The notes under the pieces: model-generated
The model's database searches: none
What the model saw: the letters and a program-made list of their open reading frames with translations, nothing else
What the model was told of the DNA's origin: nothing
Part shown: one piece after another, positions 43,479 through 51,567 of the stretch
Position numbering within the stretch: the stretch's first letter is position 1
Layout of the letters: the number at the start of each line of letters is the position of its first letter
Assembly (NCBI GenBank): GCA_963788225.1
Contig: CAWBGI010000003.1
Coordinates: forward strand, 992,001-1,056,000
DNA: 64,000 nucleotides
Origin: Sulfotelmatobacter sp963788225
GTDB taxonomy: Bacteria; Acidobacteriota; Terriglobia; Terriglobales; Acidobacteriaceae
Reading direction: 5' to 3'
Made by a program: the position numbers and the translations under genes

Positions 43479-43922
43479 TTATTTTCCGAAGTCGCTCCTC
43501 GTTTTGCTTCGCTCCCCTCGCAGCAGATTCCAGGCCTCCATGTAGGGTTCGTACTTGTGGCCTTTGCGATGTGGAGTCAGCGTTACTTTTCCTTGAAACA
43601 CTACGATTTTTGCCGGCAGGATGTACCAGATATCCAGCGGGATGACGTAGGCAGCCACGAAATCGATCTGTGCCAGCGTGTACTGCCTGTCTGGGTGGCT
43701 CCGCGTGTTGCAAACATAGGAGCCGTACCTTTTTAACTTGAACCTGGTGGATTTTACCTGCACCCGCCTGAATGCGCCGCCGTAATCGACAGCAAAGTCG
43801 TACCTTTTTTCGCCCCACGGTTTTAGAACGTACAACCCCTCCTCGGTCGCCCGCGTCATGAACCGCAATTCCGCCCATTCGCCTACTTGCTTTACGTTCT
43901 CGAATTGGATACTTCTACTCAT
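43479..43922 (-). CDS. Group I intron-associated-type PD-(D/E)XK nuclease
   Basis: About 147 residues from ATG 43922 (the frame continues to 43976 with a weaker start). It matches the PDDEXK_5 pattern: GEWAELRFMTRATEEG, KPWGEKRYDFAVDYGGAFRRVQVKST (Asp, then Q-V-K) and IDFVAAYVIPLDIWYILP, ending KYEPYMEAWNLL. The family was named for group I intron homing enzymes, but stand-alone copies are frequent in soil bacteria. No intron is visible. Convergent with the Mrr-like gene. Confidence 0.8.
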   Translation of the reverse strand: MSRSIQFENVKQVGEWAELRFMTRATEEGLYVLKPWGEKRYDFAVDYGGAFRRVQVKSTRFKLKRYGSYVCNTRSHPDRQYTLAQIDFVAAYVIPLDIWYILPAKIVVFQGKVTLTPHRKGHKYEPYMEAWNLLRGERSKTRSDFGK

Positions 43923-44286
43923 CACAGAACCGCCCCAAAAAGTGAGAAACGCGGCCTTCGCGAGCCGCGCTTCCACTACGATTTAACCACCTAGTTAAAG
44001 TATTGGGGGGGGTATGGAATCCAAGTCAATGCAATTTTTATCGATGTCTACTAAAGTAGGGGGTGGGGTTGTCAAGTCCTCTTCCGGTACGTTTTCCAGA
44101 TCTTGGACCAGCGCGGTCAGCAGACACGCCGGGCAATAATGGAAATGCCTGGTAAAGGCTTGCCGTAGTGCACGCGGGTAAGGGGTCCCTTCGGCTTCGC
44201 TCAGGGCAGGCTCTTCGACCGCGCATTCGTTCTCGCTTCGCGATAGCAAATGCTCCGCTCAGGATGACAGCACCAGGGTCGCGAGC
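43923..44286. other. Gap with a palindromic GGGTCCCTTCGG repeat
   Basis: No gene supported. The stretch 44180-44272 (GGGTCCCTTCGGCTTCGCTCAGG...GCTCAGGATGACAGC) is another copy of the repeat found at 27118-27165 and 49007-49070. Upstream lies a T-rich, lower-GC stretch around 44000-44080. Confidence 0.5.
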
Positions 44287-44985
44287 CTAATCAGAATCCA
44301 GTCTCTTTCTCGCCAACTCCTCCACCCGCGCCAGCACTTCATCTTCACTCATCCTGCTGGAGTCGATGACCACCGCATCCGCGGCAGCTTGCAGCGGAGA
44401 CGCGGCCCGGGTGCGGTCGCGGTGGTCGCGTTCGCGCAGCTCTGCGGCTACACTCGCGGCTACTTCGCCCTTGATCTTTTGCTGCTCCATGCGGCGCTGC
44501 TCGCGGACCACCGGGTCGGCATCGAGAAAGATTTTCAGGTCAGCGTCGGGAAAGACTTTCGTCCCGATGTCGCGGCCTTCCATGACCACGCCGCCTCTAC
44601 CCATCTCCCGCTGACGTGCCACCATCCACGCGCGCACTCCGGGATGTACGGAGACGCGCGAGGCGGCTTCGGTTACGTCGCGCTCGCGGATGCGCGACGA
44701 CACATCGTGGCCATCGAGCAGCGTGCGGTTGCCGCCGAGTGTAGGTTCGAGCTGAATACGCGAGTCCTCGGCCAGTTTTACCAGCGCGGCTTCGTCGTCG
44801 AGCGAGAGGTCTTGGTCAATGGCCTTCAGCCCCAGCGCGCGGTACATCGCGCCGCTCTCAAGATTTACGTAGCCGAGTTTGCGCGCGAGCCGGGAAGCGA
44901 TGGTGCTCTTGCCCGCGCCCGCCGGGCCGTCGATGGCGATAATCAGTTTGCGTCGAGAGTGGCCGGGGTTAGAGTGATCGTTCAT
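44287..44985 (-). CDS. cmk: Cytidylate kinase
   Basis: 232 residues from ATG 44985. The P-loop is IIAIDGPAGAGKSTIA; LGYVNLESGAMYRALGLKA (CMP binding) and VVMEGRDIGTKVFPDADLKIFL follow, as in Cmk. It phosphorylates CMP/dCMP to the diphosphates. The frame runs on upstream to 45114 without family similarity, and no Shine-Dalgarno sequence is seen at 44985. Confidence 0.93.
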   Translation of the reverse strand: MNDHSNPGHSRRKLIIAIDGPAGAGKSTIASRLARKLGYVNLESGAMYRALGLKAIDQDLSLDDEAALVKLAEDSRIQLEPTLGGNRTLLDGHDVSSRIRERDVTEAASRVSVHPGVRAWMVARQREMGRGGVVMEGRDIGTKVFPDADLKIFLDADPVVREQRRMEQQKIKGEVAASVAAELRERDHRDRTRAASPLQAAADAVVIDSSRMSEDEVLARVEELARKRLDSD

Positions 44986-45034
44986 TGGGGGAGCAGACGA
45001 TTGTACATGGAGAGCAAGACAGGCATGTGACAGC

Positions 45035-45916
45035 CTACTTCGTGGCGCGATGCGGCTTGGCAGAGGCCACCGCCGGCTCCTTCGCCGGCGTGATATGCAG
45101 CATCGATCTTCCACCGACGTGGATGAACCTGAACTCGCGCGCCGCCAGCAGCGCGTTCACGGCTTCTTTCACGCGCGAGCGCGCCACAAAGTTACCGAAG
45201 AAGGTTTCGAGTTCGGCCGGCTCGGCGGCGATCACGCAGTCCAGATATTTCGAGAGCAGCGCCGAGAGCGCCTGCTGCACCGACAACCCTACGCCCTCTT
45301 TGACGGCATCCGGCGCCCAGCGGTAGAGGACGTCCCAGAACGAGCCTTCGGCGGGCTTGTAATCGACACGCGTGATGCGCAGCTTCCACGACAACTCGCC
45401 CAACGCCTTGTCGAGCGCTGCCAGCGAAACGCTGCCGCCCAACGCTTCCTGCAACTTCTGTTTCGAGATGGGACCGTCGCGATCGATCAAGCTGTAAGCG
45501 TCGCAGGCCAGCGGCGAGTAAGGAGAACGCGGCCCCTGCCGAGGCGCGAGCTTGGGATTGCGCTCGCCCACCAGCGCGTAGAAATAAGGAAAGACCGAAG
45601 CCGCCACCAGAAAGGCATTGTTTTCGTCGAACAGATTCGCTTCGTAAGCCGCGCGCTCGCGCAGCAGGCGGACCATCAGTTCAGTAGCGGCCAACGCTCG
45701 CGGATCGGAATAAGCATGCTGCCAAGTCGGCAGACGATCGTCGGAGCCGACAAAGGCTCCGATGAACGTGGGCACCGGCATGGTAGGGCGCAGAGGATAC
45801 ATCAGGCAGAACCCCACGGCCTCGACGAAGGCGCGCGCCTGCTCGATGGTCCGGATGGGCTTGCCATCGAGACGCCAGTTCTCGCGGCGGAGTTGCTGGA
45901 GGTCGGATTCGGTCAT
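45035..45916 (-). CDS. Winged-helix-like protein of unknown function (AlkZ-related?)
   Basis: 293 residues. Opens with LRRENWRLDGKPIRTIEQARAFVEAVGFCLMYPLRP and contains a winged-helix-like central part (YSLIDRDGPISKQKLQEAL, ALDKALGELSWKLRITRVDY) and YRWAPDAVKEGV. The overall plan recalls AlkZ/YcaQ-related proteins with tandem winged helices, but the diagnostic QxQ catalytic motif was not seen. Treat the relation to DNA repair as a guess, weakly supported by the neighbouring mutL. Confidence 0.55.
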   Translation of the reverse strand: MTESDLQQLRRENWRLDGKPIRTIEQARAFVEAVGFCLMYPLRPTMPVPTFIGAFVGSDDRLPTWQHAYSDPRALAATELMVRLLRERAAYEANLFDENNAFLVAASVFPYFYALVGERNPKLAPRQGPRSPYSPLACDAYSLIDRDGPISKQKLQEALGGSVSLAALDKALGELSWKLRITRVDYKPAEGSFWDVLYRWAPDAVKEGVGLSVQQALSALLSKYLDCVIAAEPAELETFFGNFVARSRVKEAVNALLAAREFRFIHVGGRSMLHITPAKEPAVASAKPHRATK

Positions 45917-45924
45917 TGGTACGG

Positions 45925-46023
45925 CAATTGCTGATTGATGATTGTTGATTGCTGATTTTCAAACCTGTGCGCAGCAGGGTTTCAATCATCAATCACCAAT
46001 CATCAATCATCAATCAACAATTG
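45925..46023. repeat. Inverted heptamer-array element between mutL and the winged-helix gene
   Basis: Left arm 45925-45964 (CAATTGCTGATTGATGATTG and onward) and right arm 45977-46023 (units of CAATCAT), starting and ending with CAATTG, with a 12-nt loop. It lies 7 nt past the mutL stop and just before the next start codon. Confidence 0.8.
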
Positions 46024-46030
46024 ATTCCGG

Positions 46031-48106
46031 CTAGATTCTCTTAAACGCCTTCTGAATATCCTTTACAGAATACCGCAGGACGACCGGGCGGCCATGGGGG
46101 CACGACATGGGGTGGTCGGTTTTTGCGAGTTCCGCGAGCAGCCACTCCATTTTGTTTTGCTCCAGCGGCATGTTGACCTTGATGGCGGCGTGGCAGGCGA
46201 TGGAGGCGGCGATACGGCCCCGAATCTTTTCCAGATTCAGCGACTGCTCTTCGCGCGAGATTTGATCGAGCAGTTCGTGGAGCATGCGCTCGACCGCGGC
46301 AGCGTCGACTCCAGCCGGCGCGACTTTCACGGCCACGCTGCGCGCGCCGAAGGGCTCGGCCTCGAAACCATTGTGCTGCAGTTCGTCGGCGATCTCGGCA
46401 AAGATGGCCTGCTGCGCCGGGGAGAGTTCAAGAACGATCGGCATCAGCAGGCGCTGACTTTCCACTTTCTGGGCCGCGCGCTGCTTGAGGATGCGTTCGA
46501 ACAGCACGCGCTCGTGGGCCACGTGCTGGTCAACGATCCACAAGCCATCATCGTTGACGGCGAGAATGAACGAATTGCGGATTTGCCCCAGGGGACGAAG
46601 CGAGGAGAGCGCAGCCAGGGTTGAATCTTCTCCGCTTGCGTTTTCTGAGGCGTCGAGTGCAGGAGCGCAGCCGTTATCCGGAATCGTCTCTGGAATCCCG
46701 GCGAAACGGCTTTCCAGTCCACGGGCCACGGGGATCGCGGCATTCGCCTCGACTGCAATTCCCCCTTCGAACTGGAAGCGCGCGGACATCGGCGGAGGCG
46801 CCGGCGCTTGCAAAGCGAATCCCGCGCCGCCTGCGGGGTCATAGAACGCACGTGCGGGCGCACCCGATGCCGAGGTCAGATCGGACGGCGGTTCCCACTC
46901 TCTCGCTCCCGGCGTCAGGCCGGAACTGGCGGTCGCGTGAGCGTGAATCTCGGTGGTGAACTGCGGCGCCGGGCGCGCCTTCATCAAAGCCGCCCGCACC
47001 GTGTCGCGGACGAAGTCGTGCATCACCGTCGATTGCCTAAAGCGCACTTCGGTCTTCGAAGGATGGACGTTGACGTCCACCTCGCCCGGCGGCATCTCCA
47101 GAAACAGCAGCACCACCGGATACACGGTCGGCGGAATGATGTTGCGGTAGGCCTCGGTCAACCCATGCTGCACCAGGCGGTCGCGAATCAGGCGGCCGTT
47201 GACGAAAATGAAAATCGAATTGCGATTCAGCTTCTGAATCTCGGGTTTCGAAACGAAGCCGTGAAGCCGCATCTTGCCGGGATCGGCGCGAGCGGCCTCC
47301 TCTTCACTCGCTTCATCTTTACGCCGCCACGGCGGAGGCTGGGGCAGTCCTACATGCTCCAGCGCCTGCATGGCCGCGACAGGAATCAACTGGTCGAGAG
47401 TTTCCTTGCCGAAGACTTGATAGACACGCTCGCTATAACCCGCAACCGGCGGGGCGACCAGCATGGCGTTCGTCGCCGAATGCAATTCGAAATGCTTCCC
47501 GGGATGCGCCAATGCGTAATGCGTGACCAGCGAAGCAATGTGCGACAGTTCGGTCGACTCCGCTTTCAGGAACTTCTTGCGCGCCGGAGTATTGAAGAAG
47601 AGATCGCGCACCGTGATCGACGTGCCTTCGGGCAGGCCGGCTTCTTCGACGCGCGCCATTTTGCCGCCGTTGATTTCAAGGATCGTGCCCGATGGTTGTG
47701 CATCCGCAGGTGGGGGTGCCGCACGTCTCGCAGCGGTTGCGAGACGTGGGACCTCATCCGCTGGGCAGGTTTCCAATCGCAGGCGCGATACTGACGCAAT
47801 CGAAGGCAGCGCCTCGCCGCGAAATCCCAGCGTGGCCACGCTCAACAAATCTTCCGCGTCCTTGATTTTCGAAGTTGCGTGGCGCTCGAACGCCAGCATG
47901 GCATCGTCGCGCACCATGCCGCATCCGTTGTCCGTAATTTGAATCAGTTTCTTGCCGCCCGCTTCGACGCTGATCTTGATGCGCGTGGCGCCCGCGTCCA
48001 GCGCGTTCTCAAGCAACTCTTTCACTACCGAAGCAGGGCGCTCCACCACTTCGCCGGCGGCGATCTTGTTGGCAACGTGTTCGGGAAGCACGTGAATGCG
48101 GCCCAT
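46031..48106 (-). CDS. mutL: DNA mismatch repair protein MutL (endonuclease-type)
   Basis: 691 residues. The GHKL ATPase domain shows ELLENALDAGATRI, ITDNGCGM and GFRGEALPSI; the transducer domain shows VNGRLIRD and VDVNVHPSKTEVRF. The C-terminal domain carries VDQHVAHERVLFE, matching the DQHA(x)2E(x)4E endonuclease motif with Val for Ala, plus ACHAAIK and CPHGRPV, so it should nick DNA itself as in organisms without MutH. No mutS is in the window. The start (48106) is closely preceded by a heptamer repeat. Confidence 0.95.
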   Translation of the reverse strand: MGRIHVLPEHVANKIAAGEVVERPASVVKELLENALDAGATRIKISVEAGGKKLIQITDNGCGMVRDDAMLAFERHATSKIKDAEDLLSVATLGFRGEALPSIASVSRLRLETCPADEVPRLATAARRAAPPPADAQPSGTILEINGGKMARVEEAGLPEGTSITVRDLFFNTPARKKFLKAESTELSHIASLVTHYALAHPGKHFELHSATNAMLVAPPVAGYSERVYQVFGKETLDQLIPVAAMQALEHVGLPQPPPWRRKDEASEEEAARADPGKMRLHGFVSKPEIQKLNRNSIFIFVNGRLIRDRLVQHGLTEAYRNIIPPTVYPVVLLFLEMPPGEVDVNVHPSKTEVRFRQSTVMHDFVRDTVRAALMKARPAPQFTTEIHAHATASSGLTPGAREWEPPSDLTSASGAPARAFYDPAGGAGFALQAPAPPPMSARFQFEGGIAVEANAAIPVARGLESRFAGIPETIPDNGCAPALDASENASGEDSTLAALSSLRPLGQIRNSFILAVNDDGLWIVDQHVAHERVLFERILKQRAAQKVESQRLLMPIVLELSPAQQAIFAEIADELQHNGFEAEPFGARSVAVKVAPAGVDAAAVERMLHELLDQISREEQSLNLEKIRGRIAASIACHAAIKVNMPLEQNKMEWLLAELAKTDHPMSCPHGRPVVLRYSVKDIQKAFKRI

Positions 48107-48111
48107 GGAGC

Positions 48112-48142
48112 AGTTCTCAGTTCTCGGTTCTCAGTTCTCAGT
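48112..48142 (+). repeat. 7-nt-period repeat upstream of mutL
   Basis: Four tandem copies of AGTTCTC (one with AGTTCTCGGTTCTC) within 6 nt of the mutL start codon. The same unit occurs inside pheT. Confidence 0.65.
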
Positions 48143-48257
48143 CGCAGTGGAGATAAAGCAAGTTTCGCAGATGGTGGAGCGGAAGGCAAAGAAGTGGTTG
48201 CACGGAGGGCGGAGCAGGATCTGGCGAGGCATGGGTGGAGTAACGCTTCCGTCAAGG

Positions 48258-48378
48258 CGGGTGGAGCAGGGCTGGCGCGGGTGGAGCAGGGCTGGCGCGG
48301 GTGGAGCAGGGCTGGCGCGGGTGGAGCAGGGCCTTCGGCCCTGCGTTAAAGGGGCCTTAGGCAGCGGGCTTTAGCCAC
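48258..48378 (-). repeat. REP cluster at the 3' side of the RAYT gene
   Basis: Three tandem copies of the 20-mer GGTGGAGCAGGGCTGGCGCG (from about 48260), then a fourth that runs into the full palindrome GCAGGGCCttcGGCCCTGCG, TTAAAGG and GGGCTTTAGCC. It is the reverse complement of the element at 48835-48905. Its last part encodes the RAYT C-terminus (WLKPAA). Confidence 0.75.
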
Positions 48379-48830
48379 TGAGGTACATCATCCAATTGCA
48401 AGCGGGCAGAACTGAAGGGAAACTCCTCCGGCAAGCTTGCCAAGCCCCTCCTCACTGGATTCATGTGAATGTAATGCCGGAAGCGAGCATACTCATTTGC
48501 ATCCCGGACGCGGCGATCATAGAAACTCGTCTGCCAGATTTCTCCGTTGAAACTCAGTTCCTTCTTTGCACGGTAGGAAAATCCGCCTTTGATGAACTGC
48601 AATGCTTTCTCCAATGTGACGGGAGAAACTGGCGTGAGCAACAGGTGAAAGTGATTCGGCATGACCACAAACTCGTGCAGATGGTACCTTGCCTGTTTCT
48701 GGTAGTGGTACAGGACTTCGATGAACAGGTTTGCCATCCGGTCTGATTGTAGGAGCGATTGCTTTTCGAAGTTCGAGGCGGTGATGAAGTAGGTGCCGTC
48801 GCGAGTTGCTCCGCGGTAGGGGATGGCCAT
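48357..48830 (-). CDS. REP-associated tyrosine transposase (RAYT, Y1_Tnp family)
   Basis: 157 residues. The HUH motif is MPNHFHLLL (H-x-H); YFITASNFEKQSLLQSDRMA and RHYIHMNPVRRGL are typical of RAYT proteins, which cut and join single-stranded REP hairpins using one tyrosine. Full length, with no stop or shift. The gene lies between inverted copies of a REP-like element (48258-48378 and 48835-48905); the family normally mobilises such elements in cis or trans. Confidence 0.9.
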   Translation of the reverse strand: MAIPYRGATRDGTYFITASNFEKQSLLQSDRMANLFIEVLYHYQKQARYHLHEFVVMPNHFHLLLTPVSPVTLEKALQFIKGGFSYRAKKELSFNGEIWQTSFYDRRVRDANEYARFRHYIHMNPVRRGLASLPEEFPFSSARLQLDDVPQWLKPAA

Positions 48831-48834
48831 GGGT

Positions 48835-48905
48835 ACCTCAGGGGCTAAAGCCCAATTTCATCTGCAGGTTCTTGACGCAGGCCTGGAAGGCCTGCTCCAC
48901 CCGCT
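48835..48905 (+). repeat. REP-like palindromic element at the 5' side of the RAYT gene
   Basis: GGGGCTAAAGCCC, then CTTGACGCAGGCCTggaAGGCCTGCTCCACCC, the same order as at 1474-1540 and inverted relative to 48319-48378. Confidence 0.75.
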
Positions 48906-49006
48906 GCATCGCTGCGCTCGCCTTCGATTTGTACACGGTAGCGCAATGCGGAGACGCATGCTATGGAAATGCGCGTTTTTCAGCGGAAAGGCTTCCCGAT
49001 TTGGAG

Positions 49007-49070
49007 GAGTCCTTCGACTTCGCAAGTGCTTCGCTTTCGCGGAGCACTTGCGGCGCTCAGGATGACATCG
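49007..49070. terminator. Hairpin repeat at the end of the DUF4097 operon
   Basis: Perfect arms CGCAAGTGCT / AGCACTTGCG within GTCCTTCGAC...GCTCAGGATGACA, 4 nt past the stop of the DUF4097 gene. The outer words match the repeats at 27118-27165 and 44180-44272; here it could serve as the operon terminator. Confidence 0.5.
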
Positions 49071-49073
49071 CGT

Positions 49074-50585
49074 CTAGTTATCCGTAGGTTCCACCTTCGA
49101 CTTGGGCGGCGGCAACGACTTGGGTGGCTTTGACGGAGGCGCCGGCGGTGCGGGCGGTGCCGCCGAGGCTCTGGCTGACGCCTTGCGAATCGAAATGCCG
49201 TCGTGCTCGTTGTTGAGCACGATGTGAGAAGCCCCGTTGCCCACGGTGCCGCTGGCTTTCGCCTCGCGGTCGTTATTGTCAATCTTCAGCTCCGAAAAGT
49301 CCGACTGGATTTCGCCGTCGCGGGCGCGGGCGTCGAGGCGGAAGCCGGCCTTGTCGGGCACGCTCAAGTGGATGTCGCCGTTGCGGCTGTCGATCTGCAC
49401 GTTGCCGAGCGACCGCATCGCTACTTCAATTCCGCCGTTCTCATCTTGCAGGCGGACATCGCCGGAGACATCTTCCAGGCGCACTTGCTTGGAGCGCGTC
49501 GCGAGATGCACGGGGCCGGTGATCTGGTCGGCGTGCAAGTCGTCGGAGTCAAGATCGAGTTCGCCATCAAGGCGCGAGAGCTCCAGATCGGTGCGGGAAG
49601 ACTTGAACGCCAGGCTCTTGCCGATGCGGGCGAACTTGACGCTCTCCTGAAATTCGCCGTCCAACTGGACCGCGCCCTTGACGTCGGTGACGGAAACTTC
49701 GTTGAGCCGGCCGTCGATGTGGACGTCGCCCGTAATCTGCTCGACCCGGGCTGAACTTTTTTCGAGATTCAGTTTTACGTTGCCCACTACGTCCTGCACG
49801 GAAACGTCGCCGTTGTGGGTGGTGATTTCAACTTCGCCGTCGCGTCCGGTGACGGAGACATCGCCGCGGCGCGAAGTGACGTGCACCTCCATCTTGCGAG
49901 GGATGGAGATGTCGAGATCGCTCTGCACGGCGTGGTCGCCGGCGGCTTGCGTCCGGGCATCGAGGATGACTACATTGCCAGCCATGGTGATCGTGGGCGA
50001 AGCCTGCTTGTTGTACCGGTCGGCATCACTCTGGCTTTCCGCCCCCACGCGCTTGCGGACCACGACGGTGATCTTCTTGTCATTGGTCACGCTGACCCGC
50101 ACCGCGCCATGGTCGTCGTTCACACGCAAGCTGGTCGCAGCCGCTGGCACATCCTGTTCGAGGTGTTCGTCGAAGTTGTAGGTCTCGCCGAACAGGTTAT
50201 TAAAATCGCTGTCGTCGATGTTCATGTTGTCGCGGATCTCGCCCCAGTTGAAACGAGAGGCCTGGGTCGCAATGAGTCCGCAGACGACGATGATGATGCA
50301 GAGAAAAATTCCTCCGACGCCGATGCCGCGCGCGGGCACTCCATCGCGCTGCGCCTGCTGATATTCGATCAGCTTGATCACGCCCCACAGGATCAGCAGC
50401 GCAGGCCAGTAGTGCGCGAAGAGATATCCCAGCCGGGCCCATGACAGCATGTGCATGTTGCCCAGCAGGAACACGATGCCAAGCACAATCAGCACAAATG
50501 GTCCGGCAAACGAGCGGCGGCGATGCCGCGGTGGAACCGGGGGTGGAACCGGATTCTGGGCTTGGTTCTGAACTGGGCTAGACAT
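49074..50585 (-). CDS. Membrane protein with DUF4097 beta-helix domain
   Basis: 503 residues. Two or three N-terminal helices (FAGPFVLIVLGIVFLLGNMH, HYWPALLILWGVIKLI, IFLCIIIVVCGLIATQA) form a LiaF/DUF5668-like segment. Residues 150-460 are a DUF4097 stack of short repeats, e.g. GDVSVTGRDGEVEITTHNGDVSVQ, expected to form a parallel beta helix outside the membrane. The C-terminus is Pro/Lys rich. The ATG overlaps the upstream stop by 8 nt (ATGTCTAG). Likely an envelope-stress effector of the adjacent sigma factor; this is inference. Confidence 0.8.
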   Translation of the reverse strand: MSSPVQNQAQNPVPPPVPPRHRRRSFAGPFVLIVLGIVFLLGNMHMLSWARLGYLFAHYWPALLILWGVIKLIEYQQAQRDGVPARGIGVGGIFLCIIIVVCGLIATQASRFNWGEIRDNMNIDDSDFNNLFGETYNFDEHLEQDVPAAATSLRVNDDHGAVRVSVTNDKKITVVVRKRVGAESQSDADRYNKQASPTITMAGNVVILDARTQAAGDHAVQSDLDISIPRKMEVHVTSRRGDVSVTGRDGEVEITTHNGDVSVQDVVGNVKLNLEKSSARVEQITGDVHIDGRLNEVSVTDVKGAVQLDGEFQESVKFARIGKSLAFKSSRTDLELSRLDGELDLDSDDLHADQITGPVHLATRSKQVRLEDVSGDVRLQDENGGIEVAMRSLGNVQIDSRNGDIHLSVPDKAGFRLDARARDGEIQSDFSELKIDNNDREAKASGTVGNGASHIVLNNEHDGISIRKASARASAAPPAPPAPPSKPPKSLPPPKSKVEPTDN

Positions 50586-51567
50586 TGTGCACCTCCCCGG
50601 AAGAAGACGGTGCTGCCGGATTCGAAGGTGATGGATTCGAAGTCGCCGGCGGACCCGGCGGCGCGGCCGCAGGCGGCGCAGGTGGCAGCGGGCCAACGTG
50701 TCCCTCCGACGAGGCGCTGCTCTGCACCAGTTTGACGACGCCGACCACCAGAATCCAGGCGGGCCACGTGCGGTCGATCTCGGCAATGTTAAGGCTCTGC
50801 AGTTGGAACAGAATGCCGGTCGTGAGCACCATCGCCGGCCCCATCAGCCAACGCGTGCTGCAGCGCCCGCAGGTGCAGATTCGCCGGGACCTTTCATAGT
50901 TGCGGTAGAACAGCCAACCGCCGCAGCAAATCAGAATCAGAGGCCAGAAGCGGTCGAGACCATTCTCCATGATGCCCATGGTGTGCAGCAGAAAGAGCAC
51001 GCCCAGGCCGATCAGAAGCACGGCGCCGATGGGAATCTTGCCGCTGTCGAACTTCTCGCCCATGCTGAAGGTCTGGCCCAGGCCCATGGGATCGGGCGCG
51101 GGCTGGCCCTCCTGTAAAGCGCGGGCCGTGCGCACCGCATCGATGATCTGGTAGACCCAGAAAAACGCAACCCCGAGGCCAAAAACCCAGTCCCAGCGTC
51201 CGGCGTGCTCGGAGGCAAAGATCAGCATGACGAAGATCAGCAGGTGCGCCAGTCCCTTGGCGTATTGCGAGCAATACACAGCGCCCACGCCGAAGGGAAA
51301 GAATCCAGCGAGGATGCCGGCGACTGCAGGGTTCGGCGCATGACTGTGCGCAGGTGGCAGGGGCGCGACCTTCATGCCGAGACCCTGATCCATCACCTGC
51401 TGATACGTTGTCTGCGGAGGCGGCGGAGCGCCTTCCAAACGGGCCGCGAGACAGGGCTCGCAATAAATCACTCCGCGAACGTCGCGGGTGCAAGTGCCGC
51501 AAAGCGGCTTGCCGCAGGTGCGGCAAAATGCCACTGCTGCAATATCGGGGTGCGTGGCGCAGTTCAT
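50578..51567 (-). CDS. B-box zinc-finger / LiaI-like membrane protein
   Basis: 329 residues. The N-terminus is a B-box-type zinc finger (CATHPDIAAVAFCRTCGKPLC, CTRDVRGVIYCEPC). Six or so helices follow, including a TM2-like pair (VAGILAGFFPFGVGAVYCSQ) and a LiaI/DUF5668 segment (GAVLLIGLGVLFLLHTMGI). The start has a perfect AGGAGG, placed within the end of the anti-sigma gene, and overlaps its stop (ATGA). Cotranscribed with sigma and anti-sigma genes. Confidence 0.8.
   Translation of the reverse strand: MNCATHPDIAAVAFCRTCGKPLCGTCTRDVRGVIYCEPCLAARLEGAPPPPQTTYQQVMDQGLGMKVAPLPPAHSHAPNPAVAGILAGFFPFGVGAVYCSQYAKGLAHLLIFVMLIFASEHAGRWDWVFGLGVAFFWVYQIIDAVRTARALQEGQPAPDPMGLGQTFSMGEKFDSGKIPIGAVLLIGLGVLFLLHTMGIMENGLDRFWPLILICCGGWLFYRNYERSRRICTCGRCSTRWLMGPAMVLTTGILFQLQSLNIAEIDRTWPAWILVVGVVKLVQSSASSEGHVGPLPPAPPAAAPPGPPATSNPSPSNPAAPSSSGEVHNV

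Noticed and set aside
43995..44249. 84-codon minus-strand open frame before cmk.
   Set aside because: Its N-terminal half is the translation of a dispersed palindromic repeat; no ribosome binding site or family.
48258..48336. Direct repeats considered as a CRISPR array.
   Set aside because: The 20-bp copies are contiguous without spacers, no cas genes are near, and the unit belongs to the REP element.
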